This document shows positions 20,530-33,420 of a stretch of 64,000 nt of DNA, piece by piece. The DNA lies in NCBI GenBank assembly GCA_021234155.1, contig JAJEKV010000405.1, forward strand, positions 124,001 through 188,000. Direction: 5' to 3'. This stretch comes from Isoetes taiwanensis (taxonomy: Eukaryota; Streptophyta; Lycopodiopsida; Isoetales; Isoetaceae). The position numbers and the translations under genes are program-made. The notes below the pieces were generated by a model. It made no database searches. It saw only the letters and a program-made list of their open reading frames with translations, and was not told where the DNA came from. The first letter of the stretch is position 1. Each line of letters starts with the position of its first letter.

Positions 20530-23104
20530 TCTAACGATCAAACTAGAAATCACAGCCACAGCCAAGGCAGATGCAGTACCGGGCATACAGCATAGATGGG
20601 GGCTCGATCACAGAAAAGCTAGCAACTTTTTAGAAGTTTGTGAAGGCAAAGCGCAAAGCATCTGCTGGCCCGAAACACCCCAAGAAATCAGCAATGCACT
20701 TACTGGAATGCTCAGAGATGCAGCAACCAAGTGCTTTTGCTCGTATAGGAGAGCAAGGGGGCTGCCCTGCAACATCTGGTTCGACCAAGAATGCAAGAGC
20801 CATAGGGAGATGTACAAGAGGGCCACGAAACAAGCGAAACCCGCTATCGGAAAAGACTATTTCCGCTTTTAGCAAAAGAAAAGAGCACACACAAGAGCAA
20901 AGCAAGAGGAGCTGGTACAAAAACTGCTGACAGACCCAAAAAAATTTTGGAATCAACTAAAAACATAGCAAGGCCAAGGCAAGCAAGCTGGAAATTGAGC
21001 CATTGATGGCACATTTGCATAAGCTCTATCATGTAGAGGGCATACATGACACATATGAAAAGAGAGGAGAAGCTCTACAAATCCACGTAAGAAGACCTCA
21101 CAAAAAGGGATCCGTAAACTTGCGAAAGGCAAAGCGGTGATGCACGGCCTAGCGCCGAAGCTATTGAAGTGAGGGGCGGGCCTACAACTCACTCAATCAT
21201 CCCAAGATGTTGAATGGTGCCCTGAAAGATGGTTTCCCACCATCCCGGCAAGCCCGGCCCAGTAGTGCCTCTACATAAAAGTAGCGAAGCTGACCCAAGC
21301 ACTTCACTAGAATGATTATGATAAGCAATCATTTTCCAAGCTTCGTTGCAACAATCCTAGAGCAGAAAAATCAGCACATGGGCGAGGAGAATGGCCCAGA
21401 GCAAAGGGACATGCAGGTTTTAGGCCTACCAAGTCCACCATGGACCATCTCCTTACACGGGCAGCCATGGACTCGGTTGAAGAAGACCAAAAAGCCACTC
21501 TTTGCCATCTTCATAGACCTGACTAAAGCTTTTGATCTGATGGGGAGAGGGACTTGTGGAGCGAGGATGGAGAAGCTAGGGGTGCCTTCGCAATATCGGC
21601 ATCACCGATTAGGCGCAACTATATGAAAGGTATGGGTGCAACTATCATCACCTCTTTTGATATATGCAAGGAAATGGTAGACCAGCAATATTGGTGTTAA
21701 GCGGGGGTGCCGGCTCTCGCCCACTCTGTTTGGAATATTCATAGATGAGCTGGAATCATGGATCATGGATGGCGGTGTACGTGCGAACACAACTCCATGG
21801 ATTCATAGTGGCTCTACTCCCTATCTGTGAGATGATATCGTGTTTGCTGCTCTAGAAATGCGCTAGATGCTCAAAAACACCTAGATGTGCTAGCCTCTTT
21901 TCCGTGACCAAATGCAAATGACAAGAAACCTAGGAAAAACAAAGATCTTGGTTTTGGCACTCGTTCGGGATTTGAGTTTCATTTTTTAAAAGCGAGAAGG
22001 TAGAAGTCACCACACGGTATAAGTATTTGGGTCTAATTGTGGACCAAAACTACAAATGGAGCAGGCCGGTTGAGCATAGAAGCGGATAGCGGGCTGAAAG
22101 CCCTTTTCTCAATCTGAGAAGATGCGGGAAGGTAGAAATTGTAGACTTTGGGCTCAAGAAAATGCTATACAAAGTTCTGGTTCAAGCAGTGATTTTATAT
22201 GGGTGTGAGATCTGGGGGCCAGGCTTATCTCTAGATATGTGGAAGCGAGTAGAGAAAATCCAAAAGAAGTTCCTCATGCCAGCTTCGGGGGTTAAGCTGC
22301 AGACACCATATGAAATGATGCTCAATGAATCCGCCTCTTTGCCTCTTGAGGGTTAAGCATTATACCCAAACATTGCACTTTCTTTCCAAGGTGAAATCAA
22401 TGGATACGGAAAGTTTTCCGTGATTTGGCAATGAAAGAAAGTGATAGCAAGGGATGGCCTGACGACTTAAGGAAATGGCTTAGCAAATGGGGTATGAGCT
22501 TGGACAACATGCCGCTTGACAAGGACATGATAAGGGAGTGGGTGAAGATACACTTTCAGCATAAAGCATGGCAGGGGGGCGGGTACCAAAATGGAATACT
22601 ATCGCACCTCTATGAACCCGGAGTCGAGCTATGCCATACAACCGGGGAGGGGATATCCATGCACAAGAGGCACACAATCTGCAGATTCCAGGCTCGGCTC
22701 ACATCACTTGGGGTGGAGATTGGGCGATGGGGTGACATACCTCATGGCGGCCTGCACATGCAAGGTATATGCGGGTCCAATGAAATAGAGGATGAAGCAC
22801 ATTTTGTTCTCCTTTGTCGTAAACCGTATCAAACTCTAAGGGACCGAATGGGGAGCAATCCGGCTTCCTCTTGGAGTTCTTTTCACAACCAGGTAGCGTC
22901 ACGGGAGGTACTTAATTGAAGCAATGGAGTGAGATCAGTCTCAATAAGAAACTACAAGCAATTGTTGGAAGAGTTTAAAGAAGGCGCGAGAGAGCACAAG
23001 TCGCACCGGCCGGGGAGTGCACTTTGACATGCATGTTTTTGTTAGACAATCCTTGTAAGCGCAAACATCTAATAGGGCTGATGGCCTCATAGATGGAAAA
23101 TAAA
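20530..23104 (+). mobile_element. LINE (non-LTR retrotransposon) fragment
   Basis: Translation shows LINE landmarks in order. A pre-RT region (WFDQECKSHREMYKRATKQA near 20780) is followed by RT motif FIDLTKAFD (21510-21536), a CRLSPTLFGIFIDELESW stretch near 21708-21765, and the catalytic box as a stop followed by DDIVFAA near 21828-21850. Then come YKYLGLIVDQNYKW near 22020, VILYGCEIWGPG near 22190, and a C-terminal zinc-finger-like region (C, C, H, C spacing around 22735-22815). AATAAAAG near 23098 and a pyrimidine microsatellite follow. The endonuclease is absent or unreadable, so it is 5'-truncated and has many stops. Confidence 0.88.
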
Positions 23105-23105
23105 A

Positions 23106-23166
23106 GCAATTTTCTTTCTTTTTCTTTCTTTCTTTCCCTCCCTCCCTCCCTCCCTCCCTCCCTCCC
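23106..23166. repeat. CTTT/CCCT microsatellite at LINE 3' end
   Basis: TTTCTTTCTTT then six or more CCCT units at the 3' border of the LINE. It could be an altered LINE tail or the second half of a CT-rich target that the LINE entered. Confidence 0.85.
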
Positions 23167-23179
23167 GAGCTCGGTTTCC

Positions 23180-23690
23180 TATCTAATCGTTGAATCCTGT
23201 TTCGAGGACCACCGCACCCTCGTCAAATCGTGAAGTGTTTTACAAGGCGGCCGTGGAAACCCAAGTGTTTCATTGTTGGCGGGCTGGTATAGAGGCTCGG
23301 AATGGTGATTTGACTTTGCCACATCATACGGAATAGCAAAATTACCCCGGGACCAAGTTGGAAAGAAATACGAACACTCTACATGGCGTATTTTGCGGCC
23401 ACCACCTCCAGGCCAATTGTTTGCAAATGTGTTGGACATGAGCTACTTTGGCTTCTTGGAGAAGGGTGGTATTCTACCAACGTAAACTTGGTCCCCAAGA
23501 TAATGTCAACGTTCGAGTGTATTGGCGAGTCAGGTTCATAGTTCGGGTGGGACAATTGCCCGCCTGCTGGCGGGCGCCCGGGGAGAGGACTTTTAGGGCG
23601 AGTTGCTTCCGGAAGGAAGGGTCCGTCTTCTGGCTCAATACCCTCCCTCTACATGATGACAATATGCAAGATCCTGGTCGAATTTGACTA
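23180..23690 (+). repeat. Single diverged copy of the ~826-bp unit
   Basis: Shares ordered landmarks with the 5.5-8 kb units: AAATTACCCCGGGACCAAGT, CACCTCCAGGCCAATTG, GAGCTACTTTGG with CTTCTTGGAGAAGGGTGGT, AAACTTGGTCCCCAAGATAA, then a GTGTATTGGCGAGTC stretch. It sits just after the LINE and just before a ~320-bp repeat. Confidence 0.75.
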
Positions 23691-23707
23691 GGATATGGCC
23701 TCTGAAA

Positions 23708-24450
23708 CGTAAACACTATGTGTTGTTATGTCATTGAAGGGTTTATATTATGGAGGTCGAGTTTTGGTCCGTTGCACTTGGAACATGATCGAGAAGTTGC
23801 AGTTGAAGACGCGAAGAAATAGGAACTGACAGAATGGGATTTAGACCTATTCTCCTCTCGCTGTGGCAATTATAAGTCAAGAGCCACTTTTGCAGTAGCA
23901 AGACATTATTTGGAATATTCTCGACGACCGATAAATTCGAACCCCATTTTTCTAGTGGTCATGGTACTACATACATGGTTAGGGATGGTGTGCGAGTTAT
24001 CCATGAAATGACCATGTTTGACCTCGAGCGTAAACCCCGTATGTGTTACTAGGTTGTTGAAGGGTTTACGTTTTGGAGGCCGAGTTTTTGTCTGCTACAC
24101 TTGGGACATGGATGGGAAGTTGCAGTTGACAATATGAAAACCTTGAACCCAGTGAACGAAGTTTGGATCTATCCTCTTCCTGTGTGGCAATTAAAAGTCA
24201 AGAGCTGCTTCTGGAGTAGCAAGACATTGTTTAGGGTCGTTTGGGATGGCGATAGATCTGAACCCCATTTTTTCAGTCACCATGGCTCTGCATGCATGTA
24301 TAGAGCTGGGCCACTAAGTTATCCATGAAAAGGACCATGTTTCGGGTCTCAGAAAAGTAAACCCTATGAGTTGTTAGGTTCTTGAAGGATTTACATTTCG
24401 TGAGGTCATGTTACAGTTTTTTCTCCACTTGGGACACATGCTTTGATATG
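23708..24450 (+). repeat. ~320-bp tandem repeat related to the ~310-bp unit
   Basis: Units start at GTAAACACTATG (about 23709), GTAAACCCCGTATG (about 24030) and GTAAACCCTATGAG (about 24357). Each is followed by AAGGGTTTAC-like sequence, GGAGGCCGAG and CACTTGGGACATGG. The GTAAACCC...GGGTTTAC start corresponds to the palindrome of the ~310-bp unit at 8 kb, but the telobox centre has diverged. Confidence 0.85.
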
Positions 24451-27400
24451 GGTATGGCATGTTAAAATGTCCGGTTGCTTAAGACAACCAATCTTTGTAC
24501 AAAATTTATAAAATGACATCAATTACGTTAGGATTCCTAAAGCAAAATGAGGTAGTTTCACTTAGATCTCAATATCTTGAGCCATCTTTGATCTTTTTCA
24601 AATGACTTTTGAAGGAACAACAAGATAAAAGTTGAACTGAACATTTTGGATGATCTTTGAAATTACTATCAAAAAAGTTGTAAGAACATGTTGGAAAAAA
24701 AAAACTTGGCCTGATTTGGAACCGTGATGATGGAGAAAAACGAGTTCAAAGTGGATCAAAAAATTACATAACGAATCATCACAAAAAACGACAAAGCGGT
24801 TTTCCGGATCTCGAAGCTTTACAAGGATTTCTTTGCACGATTTCAACTGTCTCTGAATAAGGCCTTAGATCACATGCAGGGTCAATAATTCCAACTCTTT
24901 TGAATACTTCTATTAAAGATTATATGTATACAATTAGCTCTTGACTTCTAAATGCCACAATGGGAGGAGAATAGATCCAAACCCCATTATGATATATTCA
25001 ACAAAATTTGGACTTATTCAGATTTAATAAATAGCACTTCAAGAATGTCATTATAAGAATATGTGTTTTGGTTGATTCTTATTGATTGTTATAATTTTTA
25101 TAAGTTTTAATTATATAAGTTTATCTTTCAATTAAAACTATAATGGTTATCAAAAAATAAACTTGATTTTCAAACTAATCTTTATTTGAATCTATTTAGA
25201 ATTAGACATTTCAAGAACATAAAAATTTCAATTTGTAGTGATTTGTTGGGAGTTAGCAGTTAGTAGTTAGCTAACGGCTAACGCGAAAATAACGTATAAC
25301 GAGTTATCACCAGAGGTGATAACCAGTTATCTTTTCCCCACAAAAAAAACATTCGATTTTTAACAATTTGAAACTTGTCGAACACTATTTGAATTCAAAT
25401 ATGCAATCGAAATTCTCAAACACCTACTCTAACCTACAGTCCATAGGTGCTTACAATACTTGCAACGAACTCGGGCTTGTCCAGAAGTGGATGCTTCTTT
25501 AACAATCACAACATGTTCCCACTCCGGTCCCTTCACCATCCTAAAAATATCACATATAATTAAATCTAATTGAAATAGAAGAAAAATTGAGTATTCTACT
25601 TTAAGACTTGAAAGTGTAGTACCTGAGATCTAGAAGGCACTAGCTGCTGCAAGGAATCCAAGGATTAAAGCAAAAGCTTGAAAGGGATTTTTCGTTGAAC
25701 AAAAGAAAGGACCTATTGTAGTTCTTCTGTGCTATGGATTGCTCTTTCAGACCTGCAACACGTTCCAAATAGCTTTTCACAATCTTGTGCATATTGTTCC
25801 TGGATGGAAACAGTATTAGAACAAGCAATTTATTACAATCTTGAATATGTAGCATAATAACAGGGGGTTTTCTTTGTGTTTTTGTACGCTTTTCACAAAG
25901 GTTTTCCTAAGATTTCATGGCGTATTCGAATGGATGTACTAATCATTACATCTAGAGTGCACCATTTCTTAGTCGTTGATTTTTTTTTTTTAATGGTCCA
26001 ACATCCAAGGGCTCACAACAAAAGCCCTCTTTTTATTTTAGGGGTGAACATGCAAGCCCGTAGATAGCATTTTAGGGCACGTAAGCGGGCTTGCAAATCT
26101 GCAAAAGATAAGATTGCAGGGTGTGGAATATGTTAGCTATCATTTAAAGAGATCGTCGTTGCAGAGAGAAGCTTCTTCATAAAAATGGTGGCGGATCTTA
26201 TAACAGGGGGCGTGGTTTTGTGGGTCGGATTCAAGGTGTCTAAAGAGTACAGTTGGCCCGGTTACTGTATTTTGATTTCTGAAGATGAAGAAGACTTCGG
26301 CAGGTTTTACTATCCACCGGTTATTGTTTCACCTCATGTTTTATGCGGTTGTCTATTCCTTTTGTGGGTATAATAGAAAATATGTTCACACAAACCTATT
26401 TCTACTAGACTCAAGTTAAACCGCCTACGTAAAAGTAGGTAGCGACTCACGGTGGCCATTAAAGCAATGGTCCGGTTGCCTTGTCTTTCGGTTGTGAACT
26501 CTTCCTGTTTCTAGCTTCCGGCCTCTATCCATGGTTAGTTGAGGATTTGAGTCTTTTTATGATTTCGATTCACGAAAATGCTCCATATGCACTTTTTTCA
26601 TAGATTTGGTTGCTCTCTCTGTGGGATTGAGGTCTCTAGTGATGGTTGATTATCGCCTTACTACTTAAATAAGGTAAGGGATTGATTGAAGAACTTTTCA
26701 CTCACATTTGGTCTCTTTCAGCATTTTGATGAAGTGAGGAGTTGTGAACTCCCCGGCTTTCTGACCAATTTGCATCAGATTGAAGTAACTAGGAAGCACC
26801 TTTCCGACTATATCAAGCTTACTTTTCACACAGGACTGAAGTTTAATGTTCGTGGTCCTTGATGATGGGCACTGCAAGGGTGCCTAAGCAACTTCTTGTT
26901 TATTTATAATTCTTTTGAATTCTCAAGGTTGCCTTACTAATCGAAATGTTTGCCAACAGATCACTACAAATGAAGAGCAAGAGAGATTGCTTAGACAATT
27001 GGCTTTAATACATGATGAGCTAGATCTTTTACTTGGTTTGTCAATGCTACTCGTGAAGGTGTTCTTTGCGAGGATAAGGACAACAGTGAGGTTGTTTCCC
27101 CATTTGATTTGAGCGACATTTTGCTAAAGTGGATATTGTGGTGCCGTCATTTAATGGGTATGTTTATGTTTTCTTATTCACTTGTTTTTACGAACATGGT
27201 ACTGATTTAATAGCGGATGGTTGGGCTACCCAAGTAATCTATGTGTTTTAAGAGAGAATGCGAAATGCCATCCAAAGATTTATCTCTTGGGAGACTTCAT
27301 CCATTACATACGATTTATGTTGAAAGGTTGTCCCTTTTATGTTCATGCTTTAGTGTAATACATTTTGGTCTTGCTAATCTGGAGCTTTTTGTTTTAATAG

Positions 27401-28840
27401 CGAGTTCGGAGTGATATCTTTTTGGCATGCGGCTATCTGAGATGGCTCTACCGGAGGATCGGATCTAATCGAGGTCGGTCATGTTGCTACTACTTTTAAA
27501 AGCTAGTTGCTTGTTTACCAATCGAATTTTTCAAGCTGTTTGTTGGATTCTGGTTTTACGTTCCTTGAATTGAGCACCACGGGATGTGATGAACCTTGGG
27601 CAAAAACCTTTATGTCGAAATGGCAAATCGAAGTGGTCTAAATTGCTTAAAAATGGAAGTAAGTAGACGGGATTTTCAGTCTGTGGCCTTCTAATTTTTT
27701 CTAATTTTTGGAAGGCTGCATATCCATGTTGGACATGAACATCAAGTGGTGGGCAGGCTTTTTTTGAACTGCTCTACTTATAGTTATTTTAATTTTCTTA
27801 TCATCTACAACTAGGAATTGTGGAGAGTTTAAATGCTGAAATATTCAGATGGTTTAGTTCACATCAACATCAATATTTAACAATCTTGATTTGGTGAGAT
27901 AGAATATGTTTTGGCCAAACAGAGGAAAGTATCACGTCCAGTATGTGAAGAAATGTAGATTTTTGGTTCAAAAGATTGTGAAGTACTAAGTTTCAAGACT
28001 TAACACACTTCCATTTATTATTATGAAATATAAATGCTCTAAAGAAAAGTTCAAGCATCTTCTTTTATAGCACCCCAATCATTCGTGTTACATGGTATTA
28101 TGTCACACTTAATATTAGGACTTCGAATGTAATGGCTTGATTTTAGCTCTATTACCATTTTCTATTATGATTTGTATGCATTAAGGAATTTCCATGCACG
28201 TAGATATTATATGCACAATATTACATGCACTAAGGAAACCCATGCACAATATTACATGCACCCCTACACCATCCTTAAGGCCCCAAAGGGGCCAATTTTT
28301 TTTTAGTTAACACAAAACCATTAACACACAACCGCCATTAACATTATTAACACAAACCATTGTATTTGACACATTTAAATTAAAATCCCCTTAAACCCCC
28401 TTTGGTTTGGGTGCATATTCACACCGGGGTTACGAGGGGCGCCGAGAGCCCCAAAAATTTACAATACATGTACAAAATTAACACCATTAAGTACATTCTC
28501 TCAAACCTTATAGTATTTTGCAAACTTTAATATCCAACCCCGTGAACAAAAATCCGAGAGCTCGTTGGTTCAATGCGGGCCACACCCGCAAGGAAAGTGA
28601 TAAGAAATCGATTTATAATGCTTCATCAGAGACCCAAAACCAGAAACAGGCTGAAACAGGTTCTTACCTTGGGATATTCGACCATAACGACCGGATTAAA
28701 GCTTTAGGAACCACGATCATCAGATTTGCGTGGTAGGAGCAGATGCCAGGAACACAGGAGAGTTTTTTTGGGGGGAAAAAAGGGGTCTGTTTTTTTTGGC
28801 GAAACTCATAGAAGTGATTTCTCGTTATTTTTTTAAATCA
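24451..28840. other. Long intergenic stretch, no gene recognised
   Basis: 24935-24990 is an inverted partial copy of the ~320-bp unit. 24990-25044 matches the reverse complement of 36721-36775. 25070-25250 is a direct copy of 29150-29330. A 9-bp perfect inverted repeat GTTATCACC / GGTGATAAC lies at 25303-25323. Small open frames (for example 26185-26373 and 26915-27112) have no recognisable motif. Confidence 0.45.
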
Positions 28841-28842
28841 CG

Positions 28843-28878
28843 TATAACGCGTTAGCAAATTGGGGCTAACGCGTTATA
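28843..28878. repeat. Perfect 14-bp inverted repeat
   Basis: TATAACGCGTTAGC (28843-28856) and GCTAACGCGTTATA (28865-28878) with an 8-base loop. A related TAACG-rich region lies at 25255-25330. Confidence 0.9.
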
Positions 28879-28889
28879 TGCCAACTATG

Positions 28890-29520
28890 ATCATGATAAT
28901 TAAATGAAACCTGGTGGTTTGATAAGCGATTGACTTAAAACAATTATTAGAATTTCACAACTTACAAACTTTTACACTTTTAAAAATACTTTAAGAAAAA
29001 TTTTTGGTTGAAATTAATTAAACGATATAAAGTTATTGGTTTAGTAATAACTATTGAATAATTTATTATTGATGAGATAAAATGGATGACATTTAATCAA
29101 TAATAAACTATTCATTTTCTATTAAACATAAACTATTATAAGAATATATGTATTGTTTAATTCTTCTTGATTATTAGATTATTCATAAGTTTTAATTATA
29201 TAAGTTTATCCTTAAATGAAAACCTCTACGGATATCAAAGCATAAAATTACTTTTTAAACTAATTTTCACTTGAATCTATTTCGAATTAGACATTTCAAG
29301 AACATAAAATTTTAATTTTCAGTGAGTTAACAAATTTAATATTTAACAATCATGATAATTTCTAAATAAAATATGATAGTTTAATAAGCGATGACTTAAA
29401 ACTATTATAAGTATTTCGCAATTTACAAGCTTTGACACTTTTAAAAACACTTTAAGAAAAGTCTTAGTTTGAAATTTATTAAATTATAAAGTTAATATTT
29501 TAATTATAACTATGAGTAAT
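28890..29520. repeat. AT-rich ~462-bp direct repeat
   Basis: AAGCGATTGACTTAAAAC near 28924 recurs as AAGCGATGACTTAAAAC near 29386. The following ACTTTAAGAAAA segments also match. Part of the first unit (29150-29330) is also found at 25070-25250. Confidence 0.75.
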
Positions 29521-29627
29521 TGAAAATATATTGAAAATTAATTAACAATAAACTTTCCAATTTTTTTTATTAAAGCATAAGTGTAACTATTTAATTAATT
29601 TCAGTCTAAAATTTTCTTTAAGTAATT

Positions 29628-30110
29628 TTGAAAAATAATATTTAATTATATGGAGCCTTTCTTACATAAAAATTTAATTGTAAATAGATTAAAGTGACCA
29701 TCAAATTTTTTATTAAAAGATAATTAAGACAAATTATCAAAATCAATAAGAGTTAAAATTCGTTTTTGCAATTTGCCAAATCAAACTTCGATTTTCATAG
29801 CGAACTCATGGCGACAACTGAAGCGAAAACTGAACTAATGAATAGCTTAGCAGCTTTGACTTCATTGGCTTCATCTTTCAAGGAAATAAGAAGTATCAAG
29901 GAAGAATGCATCTCCTTGTTAACAATTTTGGATCCAAAGAAACTGAGATGGATCTCGGTTGAGGATATGGATAAGTATTCGAAGGTGAGTGTTTATTATT
30001 AGTTAATATTGCTAGTATGTAGCATTACTTTCTTTAAAGTTGCATTTTCTTTTTTTAATAGGCAAGAGAGAATATAGGTGAAGAAAATTAACTCCGGATA
30101 AGAAAAGTAT
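29628..30110 (+). repeat. ~483-bp exon-bearing unit, copy 1
   Basis: The unit begins GAAAAATAATATTTAATTAT. The same start recurs at 30111 (GAAAAATAACATTTAATTAT), so a second unit followed in tandem. The second unit is now interrupted by two LINEs, and its exon part appears at 39628-39985. Confidence 0.8.
29808..30091 (+). CDS. Small two-exon hypothetical gene or orphan first exon
   Basis: Exon 1 (29808-29984) encodes 59 residues starting MATTEAKTELMNSLAALTSL and containing CISLLTILDPKKLRWISVED. It ends at a good donor (AAG then GTGAGT). An acceptor TTTTTTAATAG at 30061 leads to ARENIGEEN and a stop at 30089. I do not recognise the family. It may be the 5' end of a larger gene whose rest was displaced. 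A copy at 39675-39852 is more than 90% similar but has an early stop. Upstream the frame stays open to another Met at 29766. Confidence 0.4.
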
Positions 30111-30899
30111 TTTGAAAAATAACATTTAATTATGTAGAGCCTTTCTTACATAAATTTAATTGTAAATAGATTAAAGTGAAAGCAATTAAATACTTTAGTA
30201 ACCATCAAAAATTTTATTAAGACATGTGCATAGTCATTTGTTGTTGGAGTCTGGTCGCTGTGGGCGCCATGTGAGGTGCCATTTGCCATTTCTGTGTGTA
30301 TCTCTCTCCTCGGGTGTCGGATTTGGACGATTTTTGGTGCGTTGGAAAGCTTCCGGACTCGTAAGCTTTCCGGCCGGTATATGGATCAAGCAGCCCAACA
30401 TTGGAATCAGTGCCGGATTTGGGGTTTCCCATTTCGGCCTCTATGGATTAATCTGGTATGTCTTCCTCGGTTGTTATTTCTTGTCAAGTCGCTTCCATGG
30501 CTTTCTCTTACATTTCTGCCTCCCCTATGCAATCCGATTAACGTAATTCCTCCTTCCTTGCTTGCTAACTCCGTCTCAATCCTCTTGCTTTTGCACATCT
30601 TTACGCTAGCGCATCCACTACTTTGCAACAATTTCCGCCTCTCCTTTGCTTCCTCATCTGCTTTTTAATGCGGGGTTCTTGTTCTCATGTACATCCTAGT
30701 CCTCGTGCTTCCCATTTTCCATCTACCTCTGTTTGGATTTTTGCCTTCTACTCCTTCCTCTTCCGGGTCTTACTCTGCTCCCGGGCCTCTGCTCACCGCT
30801 CCTTGGACCTCTAGTGATACAATTGTTCGTGTGTCGCGTGCACGCTTTTAGTGATTGGATAAGCGTGATATGACATCTAGTATCGCTACGCGTGTTAAT

Positions 30900-31560
30900 G
30901 GCTCTTTGTGAATATTATGATGGAGAATAATAAGAAGGAAGTATCCGCATACTTGAAGGAGTTACAGTTGCGGAAGATAAGATGGACATTCAACTCCTTC
31001 CGAGAGTGTCTTTTATGAGACTAATGAGTGGCTTAATGCTTTCACACAGGGGGCTTCCAGAGTTGAGATTGATCACGGGGTACATTTACGATTGTATTCG
31101 AGAATCTTGTCTATCATGTCTTTGTGTGTCACTTTCTTGGTCAATTTGTCGATCTTAGAAGGATGGGCTTTTGGTTAAAGCAGCATCTAGAGATTGGGTC
31201 TACCCCAAAGATGAGTCTTTGAAGGTCCTTGATAAAGAAAACAATTATTTCCTAATCATGTTTGGGTCTCCCATAGCGGTTGATAAAATTTGGTGGAGCC
31301 GGGCGTAGATCCTTTATGGGGCACTATCTTTTGTATCGAGATATACACTCCACGGCTTTTGCCTAGCAAGACTAGTGCACGCCGGATGCCATCTTTGGTT
31401 TGCCTTGGAAGATTTTTCCTATTGAGTTGCAAGTTCGCAGTTCATGATGGCTATTGCTAGTGGCTTGGGTCTCCATCTTGCTCACTCTATTGTGAATGGT
31501 CCCCGTATTTGTGTCTCTCTTCCAATTTGATGCATCTCTCCCAAATCTGTTGTGGTCAAA
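30900..31560 (+). pseudogene. LINE ORF1, DUF4283-like, broken
   Basis: Scattered frames give RKIRWTFNSF near 30970 and SFMMAIASGLGLHLAHSIV followed by NGPRICVSL at about 31438-31520. The IAS-LG-L...RICV pattern matches the end of the DUF4283 domain common in plant LINE ORF1 proteins, which bind nucleic acid. Confidence 0.6.
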
Positions 31561-32749
31561 AGTGGTCCATTGTTCTTCAAATATGGTTTATCCTTTGCTT
31601 AATGGTCCCGAAGCCAGGACATGTTTCCTGATCTTTGAGGCATTCTCTAGTTTCGCATTAGAAGAACACCTCCCTTTGCTCCTGCGACATCTGTAAAGCA
31701 TGGCCCAAATGTCTCCATCTTCCTTTGATCCCCCCTCAGTCCAGGGGAATAAATTACTAATCGCGATATTTTTTATTAGCTTAATGACTTTGGCTAAACT
31801 CGCCGATATTAATCCCAAAACTTTACGTGGTTTAGCTAAACTCTACATATTTTTTCCTCATACTTTCTAGCGTTTAGCTAAACTAACCCAAACATCATCC
31901 CCAAAATTTCTATGGTGTAGCCAACGGAAAATATTAAGCCAAATTACTATATACCCTTTTTTCAATTGTTTCCACTTATTTTAGTCATTTTCTTTGTGAA
32001 AAACATTGTAAAATAATGCTAGCTAGCAAAATCTATGACTCAAATCAATTTATAATGCTAGAAACTAAACTACTAATCATATATTTCTTATAAACTAGAA
32101 CAATATTAGCTAAACTAGTCTAAAATTCATTCTAAAAAAGTTTCTATGGTTTAGCTAAACAATACAAAATTTTATTCTCTTACTTTCTAGCGTTTGGCTA
32201 AAGAGCTCTAGGGTTGGTGCAAGTCCCTAAAAAAGTTAAGCTAAAAATTATAATTTTTTCCCAATTCTTTCCATTTACTTTAGCAATTTTTTTTTGAAAA
32301 TGTTTAAAAAATCGCCAAATAGCTAAGTTTAGCCCTTTAAATTATTCCATGCTCGGTCTTGGCGACGGTCTTAGCTTGACCGCTTACGCTCCTATGTCTA
32401 TTCCTGCCCCTCCTTCTCCTCTCCTCCCCCTCCTCTGCGTCCCAAATTTGCTCTTCCTGATGAGCAAGCGTGAGGCTTTTGCAAATCATTAACTCGCGAA
32501 ACAGAACATTTGGAAGCATCTCGAAATTGAAGTGGTCCATCTCTCATATGAAGAGAGTTGCCCGTCGGAGAAACATTGCACCACAATCTCTTCACATTAA
32601 GTGTGCTACTCCGCTGAACCATTAGTGGCTACCATTATTTACAACCCTTCCTGCATCCTCACGGACTGACTGGCTGTTGTCGGTGGAAGTATCATCGCCA
32701 ATAGTGACTTCATGGATTTGGAACACCGTCCACCGCCCCCCCTGCATTA

Positions 32750-33420
32750 TGAAGCTGGTTTCTTGGAATGTTATTGTTGGGTGTTGCTTCCTCCCCAACT
32801 AAAGGGAGCAGACTTTCCATGGCTCTTGCTTGAATGAATTGAGATTTCTATTGTCTACAAGAGCACAAGTGCAAAAGAGGATGTGCAAGGGTAGCTTCGT
32901 GATCGGTAGGAAATATAACGTCTTGGTGGCTGCAGACTCGGCAAAAAGCGGGGGTCCTTACAAAGATGGAGACATGATATAGCAAATCACATTGATCATC
33001 TTTACGGATTTGGTCGCTGGATCATTATCAAGTGGTTTGATAAGGGACAAGAGGGGGACTAGTGAATGTATGCATACAATAGACCTCACGAGAGGTGCAC
33101 TTGGGCTGCTTTGAGGTCCAAACTAGTTCATTTGGGGGCTCATGTTGCATGGTTGCTTTGGTGGGTGACTTCAATATGGTGGAGTTGGAAGTTGATCGGT
33201 GTGGGTGAGGATCAAAAGTCATCCAAGGCTTTGAGCGTGAACAATGGCGATTTTTGATACATGACTGCGTGGCTTGGTAGAGGTGGATGGCGATGGAACC
33301 TTCACTTGGTGCAATGGTCGGCTTGGGGCTGGTAGAGCATATGCACGTCATGGCGGGGGGCTATTATAATGCATTGGCAACTACATATTTGTATAATTTC
33401 TCGCCAAAACATGCTTGGAT
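32750..33420 (+). pseudogene. LINE endonuclease remnant
   Basis: KLVSWNV near 32752 is the N-terminal box of AP-type endonucleases. VALVGDFNMVEL near 33150 carries the GDFN catalytic box. DGDGTFTWCNGR near 33282 corresponds to the region before the last catalytic box. Several stops lie between them. Confidence 0.75.

Noticed and set aside
26185-26373. Short hydrophobic frame as a membrane protein gene
   Set aside because: No conserved motif, splice context or neighbour supports it.
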